Below are positions 11,401 to 20,400 of a DNA stretch of 27,577 nt, piece by piece. Positions within the stretch are counted from its first letter, which is position 1. Every line of letters begins with the position of its first letter. A program made the position numbers and the translations under genes. The stretch is from Phoronis australis (taxonomy: Eukaryota; Phoronida; Phoronidae), in NCBI GenBank assembly GCA_002633005.1, contig NMRA01000808.1, positions 43,849 through 71,425 of the forward strand, given 5' to 3'. The notes under the pieces were generated by a model. The model was not told where the DNA came from and made no database searches. It was given only the letters and a program-made list of their open reading frames with translations.

Positions 11401-14400
11401 TATGCAGGTCAATTTAATTCACCGAGTCGTATGCGCCGCTGCTGGTCCATGGTTGACGTTTCTAAAACGCCAGTATCGTGTTACGACACGCCATCACGCA
11501 GATCAATGGGTGACTCCCTTGCGTCACCTAGATTTGGTAAAAGTGGGCAAGCTTTCAACTCCTGTCTGTGTTTTGTGGTCTGCATTTCACCAGCGATGTA
11601 GTCTTGAGCTCAAAATATTTGCATTTTTCTTTGTTGTCGCTGGTATCAGAGTGTTGATGTGTGACTTTTGTTTAGCTGGATTCTCATGTTTAGTATGTCT
11701 TCTGCACACGTTGGACCCAGTCATGTGAAATTCAAATGCCAAAAATAATTATGATAATGACAGTTGGGCAAGTTTTTACGCAGTGTTTTAAATAACTAAG
11801 CACCTTGGTAGTTTTTTCCAGGCTATGGAACTGATCAATCTTTTTAAAGAAGTTGCACAGTTAAAACATTTTCTATTCTGCATTAGCATACAATGGTTAC
11901 AAAAGCTTTGTGAAGACACGGATTACTCTAAACACACAAGTTTTGAGTGCTAAAATAAACCTATGTTTACTGAATGGGAAAAATCCAAGACCATTTGACA
12001 GTGTGCTTCTATTTCTTTTTCTGGGTCCAAATGGTGTCATAATAGTGCCACATGCCGCATCATTAAACACTGTTATTATGTTGTACAGTTACATCATCTG
12101 AAAAGCACTATGTTGACCAGTCTCATGAATCCTCGTGGCCATGTTTCTTTCATTTTTGAGTGGAAGTTATTCATCTGTTAATGGCCAGTCGCAGTGTTTA
12201 CTAATAAGCAGGCAATATTTTTATGTATTGGTTACATTTAAGATGCTGCATCACGTGTATGCCTGTCTGAAGATAGTGACTTTCTAGTGACCATCGCTGG
12301 TGTCTCATGCACAACACAAGACCTGCTTTAGACCACTAGGGTGTCGGTCCTACACAGAGCCATGCTAATCCAATGTGAACGAGACACACACTGTGTCTGA
12401 ACTCACATAACTCTGGCAACTGAACACTGTTGCCACTATATGTTGTATTTATGATCTTTAGTAATAAATCATCATTTTTAGAAAGCCTGAACTTGTCCCC
12501 CTTTTCCAGCACAATTTTGCCTTGTGTGACCATACACAACACCCATTAACATTTAGAAAAAAATTAGTTTTCCTTCACTGATTTCCATTCAGACAATTTC
12601 TTTGACTCACTGTGCCTTTAAATTGAGACTACAGTTAACATATACTAAACTAACTTGGTGTTGGCTTGATCAATATGTACACTGGTTGTGTGTTGGGATG
12701 CAGCTGATAACGGATGAATGGAAGCACTGCTTGGATCACAATCATTGACACCCATCTGCACTCACTATGGCTTGCTTTATACACTGACTATTGACTCTAC
12801 TTGTATTGGTCACTATCTGTTGAAAATTTAAGATGACTATTTATAGTCATTATTGGTCTTCGTTGTTCCTGGTTTTTAAGAGCTCCAGAATTAATGTGAA
12901 TATTTTGAGAGTAAGTAACTATAAACATAAAAATATGTTTTCATTGATTAAAAGTATCTTATCAACCAATTATTTAGACAGGTGACATGTTGGTTATGGC
13001 ATGTGTCCTTATCTGGCAGCATATGCTGTGGTTTGTTAGCAGAATCTTGACAACCTAGTTGTGATAAGTCATTTAATTTTCTAACATGTATGTATAAATC
13101 TGAATTTAGTGACTAATGTTAAAATGAATGATCGCCAATAACATAACACTTAGTTTTACGTGTTGGCCCTTTTCTATAATTCCAGATCACAAGCCAGACT
13201 CCAGTCTTGTGCCCTCTGACACTAATACCACAATTGCTAGCGTTCGCAGTAGGTCTGTCCAGAACCTATCCACCTTGGATGTGGAAAATGAGCCTCCACC
13301 ACCCCCTGGCAAAAAAGCAACTCGTCGTCTGAAGTCGTATGAGAAACAAACGACCAGCTCATCAGCCAAACTTTTGAAATCATCGTCAGGCACGGCATTG
13401 AATAAAACAGGTACAGATTCTGCAGAGCGTCAGGATAAACCTACTGCAAGACGTTTTCGGAAAGGTCGTTTGAGCAATGCTCAGAGGTCACAATGGCAGT
13501 CGTCACCCAATCTGGCAACACAAATTGAAGAGGAGACAGAATCCGATATTTCCAAAAGCCTGGTGAATGACGCTAGTGTTAGATCACGTGCCGATGACCG
13601 AAGGAAGTCGCAGGAAACAACCTCCGTTTCAAAAGCAAAAGAACAGAGATCAAGGTCCAACTCTCCTGGCCTTAATAACGCAGAAAAATTACCATCGCAA
13701 AGAAAATTACGCAAGAGCAAATCAAAAGAAGACATGTGTTCTAGTTCAGATAGCTTGGCTTCCATTCCTTCCATAGCCAGCGACTCACCACGTGCCAGCG
13801 AGGAGCGGGCATTATCTCCTCCTTCACAGAAGAGTTCCAATCATTGCCAAGAGGAAGTGGACAGAAAAGCCATGCCTCCTCCTTCGTCTTTTCCGAAATT
13901 CCTGCAGAAAGCTAGGCAGACCAAGCGCAAGTCAGATGACCTCACACTGTCTCAAGCCAAAGAGATTCTCATGGGAAAGTCGTCCATCTACAGCAAAGAA
14001 AAAGAGCATCAGCGTCCACAGCACATTCCAAAAGACACAGTTGTTGAGACAAAGACCAGTGAACTTTTAATCGCAGACTTGGATGAACTCCCGGTAAAGG
14101 AGAGCTCTCCTCTTAAAGGTTTCACTAGGGTCTCCACAGGAGGGCGGCAGGCTGTGAATCCGGCAGAGCCTGTCACAATTGTAGTTGCTCAATCTGAAAA
14201 GAAAAATGCTGTGAAACACAGCACCTTACAAAGCGATCTCAGTGCCTCTTCTCAGCCAAAAGCTGAGCTCGCCTCTTGTGATGTCAAACCTCTTCACAAA
14301 AGACTTTCGGCCTCTTGTACTGATCTGTACACAACAGAAGGCACCAGAAGAAGGCAGAGCCCGCGTGCAGCCCCAATACCCAGCTTACAAGAGTCGAGAA

Positions 14401-17400
14401 ATAAGAGCCTGGATGCCAGCCAACGTCTTCAGGAACTTCTGATGCAGGCCAATAACCTGACTCAACGTACTACCCCGTCACCCCCAGACTCTGCTAGGAG
14501 TAGCGGGTCATCACGAGACAGGTACTACAGTTATACTGTCAGATGTACATCTTGTGTTTCTACCATATCATGTCACAGAATCTTCTCTTTGCTACAGTGA
14601 AAAACCCAGTAAAGGTGAAATAATGTTGTTACCGGAGCAGTTAAAAATGCAAAAACCTGGAAAGTAAGGTCACGACCTTGCTCAAATGTTAGACCATACC
14701 ACTTCTTCAGTACATTTTCTGCTCATCAATCTTGAATGGGTAAAATGTCAAATACTGTCAAAGTTAATAAAACATTGACGGCTGCAACCATTTCATGAGA
14801 ATATTGAATAAATAAAAAAGAAAACAAGACGCAACATATGTTGGGAATGACATTATCGAATTAATGCTTTTGTTCATGCCAGAATGCAACAACCCCATTG
14901 TTGGCATTGTATTCAAATAGATGGTCATATTCTTAAGACCTGTTCTCACCGGTGCTTTGTTGAAAAGCTGCAACAAGGTACGTAAACAACTTAAACACAC
15001 CAAAATTACAGCGAAGATTAAGTAAAACAAATCTTGCATCTTTTGTGCTCTTTTCAGGTCTCGGTGAATTTATGTTTTTGGAAAGTGAGCAACTAAAAAT
15101 ACTGCACTGTCCACTGGATTTTCAAAAAACAATCTTGGAAAACCAACTGCGCTTTTTTATATAAGGTCATTATGGTTTTAAGACATTTTCTGAAAATTTA
15201 CCTCATTGTAGGATCTTGAACTTTTGACCCCAACAAGTTTTGTGGGTGAGGATCAAACAGTAAAGTAAAAGTTTTTGACTAAACGTCGGTTGTACTGTTG
15301 GTTTTTTTGTCCGAAAGCGAGCCTATTTCACAACAAATCCCTGTATGCTTAGTAAATACTGGTTTTCCTTGGCTTTATATTGCACATCCAGTATATTCAC
15401 TATCTGACAATCTCTTGTGTTCTCGTTGTCAACTTGTATCATCCTATTATCCCTCTATGACTAGATTTTTGGAACAAAGCTGTATGCCTATTATATCATT
15501 CAGTTTCGTATTAAGAAGTTGAGTTGCCTAAACCCTATTGCCATCTCGCTACAAAGTTTAACAAAGCATTGGAGAGCAAATGTACTGGACATGTCTGCCT
15601 CCCATTCAGTAACGCTAGGACCTCGCTAAAAAGCAAGACTTCGCGAGATTACGTGATATATTGCCGTATATTTTAAATGAGATCACTTGACTTTGGCTAG
15701 ATTTTAGTTAGGTCCTAGCGTAGACCCTAGCATAACTGAACACACGCCTGGTCTTGAAGATCCTATCGTAGACCCTAGCGTTACTGAATGCACGCGTGGT
15801 CTTGAAGAGCAAAATGTACTAGACATGTCGGTCTTGATTTACATCGATTCACTTTTAATTTGCAGAAGTATATGCCCGAGTCAGATTTTGATATTGTTTC
15901 TTCATCTTCTGTCTGATGTTTTTCTGTTTTAGCATTTTGAAATTGCTTTGTTCTAGCTCTGTTCACTCATGCTGAAACGGAAAGCAAATGGTTGTAACGT
16001 CGTAACTTCCCGATGTCACTGGCAAATAAATATATTGTGTATAGCCACAATGAATAACCACAGTGTAGGATAAGTTATCAAATTATGAACTGAAGGCTTT
16101 AAATAATCGCACTGCTAGTTGAATACTTTTCAAGTATGCTAAGTAGCAGTCTTTAGGTAACTTCTTAAAGTGTGCTTGAGATATTACTCAGAAATTATTG
16201 GTGGTCATGCTTTCCTGAGTTTTACTTGGAAAACAGAATTGCTCAAGATTTCGATTGTTTTAATTAGATACATTTCAGTGGAGAAATTACTCCGCCTAAG
16301 TAATTTTTATTCTCAAGATAAATAATATAAGCAATTGAGCAAAGTTTAGTGGTCACTGGCCCTGGGGCTAGTTTAGTGACCACTGACCCTGGGCCCAATT
16401 TTGTGGCCACTGACCCTGGGCCCAGTTTAGTGACCACTGACCCTGGGCCCTGTTTAGTGACCACTGACCCTAGGCCCAGTTTTGTGGCCACTGACCCTGC
16501 AGCTAGTTTCTATAAGGGTCTATTGGCTTTTGTCTAACTATAGCCACATATCAAATACTTAACTATGAATAGCCAAAAGCTGAATTTTGTAAGATACAGA
16601 TTTCTTTCATTTTACTTCAAGTTGTGTACTTTTATCCTGATTTTGTGAAATAAGCTAAGCCATTTGTAGACTGATTTGTAGCCAGGAACAGGCCCCAGGT
16701 CTGAGACAAGGTTATGGTTTCCTCATTAGGTCACAACCAAAGAACATAACTGACATTTTGTTACCACAAGCCTTTCTCGAATACTGATCATTGGTGGTGC
16801 CTATCGCACTATTCCTTGTTCTGGAAAAACCATAGCATCCCATCCCTCTCTTTCTCAAGTTTGCTTGATCACTGCCGTCTAACTGTCATAATAAGATAGA
16901 ATGTCTGTTTGTAATCTCTCAAATTTTAATTTATATCCCTTGGTTATGTTCCATTTTTGGCATTATTATGTGTTTGGCTACGTTATGTTGTAGCAGGTAG
17001 GAAAATAATCTTTTTGTTCTGCTTACAGTAGTACAAGGAAAGATGTCAGTGCAGCGCCATCTTCAGTTGCTAGTGACAACAGTACTGCTGGCACCATAGA
17101 ACTAACCCCTGGTGGTGAACAGCTGAATGAGAGTGTTTCGCTGGTAGATGCTGTAGCTAGTGCTGGATCTGTTGCTTCTGGCAATAGTGCCATCAACAAC
17201 GCTGACAACTATGTAAATGGTGGTAAACACATATCACAGGTGGAGAAGGAAATGGTTTCTGCTGATAATAAAAATGCCATCACCGATGCTGAAAAGTCAA
17301 TAAGTGCCCTTAAAACTGTGCTGCATACAAATAGTGGAGATAATGAAGGCAAAGAATTTGTTGGCCCAGAAAATAGAATTATCATCAAAAGTTCTGGGAA

Positions 17401-20400
17401 ACCGGTAAATAAAGGGAAAGCTACAATGCAAGCTGTCAATGGAAAGGTGGTTGGGACTGATGGGGCTGAAAAGCCATTCGTTGGTGAATCAAGACGACGG
17501 GTTAACATCACTGTTTCACTTGTAAATGATAAGTTGAAGGACTCTGTTGTCTCTAACAAGGAAACAACTGAGGTATCACAAGATGGAGACGCTAAACCTC
17601 ATGCCAACTCGGTAAACTCAGAAAATCCTCCAACAAATGAGACTATTTCCGCAGGATCTACGAAAACAAAACCGTATCGAACATTACCCCGTACATCAGA
17701 TAGAAAATCAGGTGTGTCCATTAAGGATTTGGTTCAGAAACCCACCAAACAAACTCACACAGATGGACAGCATAGCAGCAGGATACTGACAAATGTACGT
17801 GATAAACTTGAAGTGGACGCAGCACCCTCTATTGTCACTCGGGCTGTTCACAAAATTGAAGCCAAGACTCTAGAACACCATGGCACTCCAGATTGCGCTG
17901 AGGATGAGACACGAGACTTTGTGTTGGTAAAGTCAAGAAATAGTTCTGAGGTTATGTTGATGAAAGAGGAAACTAAATCCCAGGCAGGGACTGCAACGAA
18001 AGCTGATAGGAGTAGTCTGACCCTTGACCTGTCCCCAGAGGCGGTCATGGTCTCGGAACAGTGTAAGTGATCACTTCGAAATCTGAGATTAGCTCATGTT
18101 ACCAGATGCATAGGTCATTTAGTCGAGTATACATTTGTCTTATCAATGCAATGCATAGTTTTCTTTTCAATGAAGTTTAATGGGTATACTATAGGCATTT
18201 GGCATCATGGTGAAATGGCAAACTTCCAATATACTATTGTTTAGCACAGTAATTGCACAAAAGCAACTTCTGCTTGATCCAATTTCAAATTCTGTTGATG
18301 AAGATAAATTACTACTTTCTTCAACCACTCACGTTTTATGACATTGGCTTTTTGCACGAGTCACTTGAACATCCCACTGTACGTTTGTGGGCATTTGACG
18401 GCATTTTGATGGTAAAAAAAAAATTAAAAATGCATAGCCTCACTGCTTGAAATGTCCATCTATGCTGCACATATACTGTAGACACTGTTGAGCATCTGTC
18501 ATCCAAGTATTCTTATCATCGTCTATCAGCACAGCTTATTGCTACTAGTTTGGGAAATGGTAAAGATTCCTTGTAGTCAGCCATTTTATCATGACTGTCT
18601 TACCATTGTATTACATTGTATTGCTGTTTACTGAGCCTGAGCCAGCAAGTGATGTGTATGATTATTTTACAGGTTTGTATTACATTGTATTGCTGTTTAC
18701 TGAACCTGAGCCAGCAAGTGATGTGTATGATTATTTTACAGGTTTGTATTACATTGTATTGTCATTGGCTGTTTACTGAGCCTGAGCCAGCAAGTGATGT
18801 GTATGATTCTTTTACAGGTTTGTATTACCATTGTATTGTCATTGGCTGTTTACTGAGCCTGAGCCAGCAAGTGATGTGCATGATTCTTTTACAGGTGTTT
18901 CTAGCGAATGTGAGGCTGCCGTTGACTCATTGAAATGTGCTGTGGAGACTATCTCGCAGGTGTTCACAAAGGTAAGCGAGTTGTGCACGTTTTGGAATCT
19001 TAGCTTTGTGAGATGAGCGTTCACAAAAGCACACACACTTTTAAGGAGGTCTCGATCATAAAAAGTTGTGGATGGGCAGTAAGCCGAGCATGGGCGCTTA
19101 AATATGAAAAACTAAAAATTTCGTGGGTGGGCGGTAAGCCGAGCATGGGCGCTTAAATATGAAAAACTAAAAATTTCGTGGGTGGGCGGTAAGCCGAGCA
19201 TGGGCGCTTAAATATGAAAAACTAAAAATTTCGTGGGTGGGTGTTAAGCCGAGCATGGGCAGTAACCCAGACGAGTACGGTAGTTGGCATATTTTATCAA
19301 CAGTATATTCTGTACTCGACAAAAGTAATCAAACAAAACACCATTTTCCCCGTCATTATGGCTAATTCAGTTATATTACGGCGTTTTCCTGTTGCTCCCA
19401 ACTTGTTTGATCCTATGGCCCAACAAGTTGGGAGGATTACCCCTGTAGCCAATATTTTACACGACTGATTAACTCCATTCTGGCATTTAGGGTTGGAGGG
19501 CCAGCTCTCTTTTGTTTGATAATTGCTCTAATCTCCAATAAGATCATATCTAGCCTGACTGGGCTGTGCTGTTAAAAACAACATATTTGAACATAAACCA
19601 ATAACATTTCTGAATTCCTCGTCAAATGCTGATCATGTTTAGTTTTTGAATCGCCAAAATCGCCCAACTACAATCGAAGTTATGATAATCTATTCTTTCT
19701 GAACGCTCTGGGTTTGACTGTGTTCACATGTGGTCTGTAATAAGCCTGGTAGATAATTGACCTACCTGTTGTCATAACAGACAAAAGAGGGTGCTTGGCA
19801 GTTAACAAAGCAGCTAGATGTTATCACATGCTCACAACCCTCTACTTCTGGTAAAGTCACTGAACAGGAAAACGCCATCATGAAAGGAAATGACTGGAAA
19901 TAACTATTGTGGAGGAGGATGCAATTATAATCGCAGAATGGTTTATCCAGGGGACTAACTTTTCTGTTTGTTCCCTTTCATTGTGGGTCATGTCCGAAAA
20001 CCACTCTTATGATGGATTTGGCTTCTGTCCCCGGCCACCATGACAGGGAGCTCTGAGTCATTTTATCTGAATACTTTTGGCATGTAATGTATGTGCAACA
20101 GTATACAAATTCAGGGATGTTGAATGGAAACTAAGTAAAACTTGTTGTTATTCAACAAGTTGTTGTGCTGCTTCGTTAGTTTTGCAGTCAAGGTTTTTGT
20201 GGAGACAGGTTTGTGTGGAGACAAGTCTGTGTGGAGACAGGTTTGTGTGGAGACAAGTCTGTGTTGTGACAGGTCTGTGTTGTGACAGGTCTGTGTGGAG
20301 ACAGGTCTGTGTTGTGACAGGTCTGTGTGGAGACAGGTCTGTGTGGAGACAGGTCTGTGTGGAGACAGGTCTGTGTGGAGACAGGTCTGTGTGGAGACAG

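Larger units (their letters stand above)
14522..17028 (+). other. Long intron with small repeat structures
   Basis: GTACTA...CTTACAG, 2.5 kb. Contains the nested direct/inverted repeat structure at 15574-15829 and the 27-bp minisatellite at 16343-16504. The antisense open frame 14764-15039 is hydrophobic but has no family resemblance. Confidence 0.7.

Noticed and set aside
11321-11728. 135-codon sense frame covering exon 11
   Set aside because: It is out of phase with exons 10 and 12; the accepted frame gives the family-like RMRRCWSM block.
14764-15039. Hydrophobic antisense frame of 91 codons
   Set aside because: Composition reflects AT-rich sequence; no family resemblance or splice support.
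16264-16537. Open frames with GPGSVVTKL / TDPGPSLVT repeats on both strands
   Set aside because: The 27-bp unit is a multiple of three, which forces open frames; no coding sign outside the array.
17023-17559. Antisense open frames opposite exon 13
   Set aside because: Shadow frames produced by the biased composition of the sense coding sequence.
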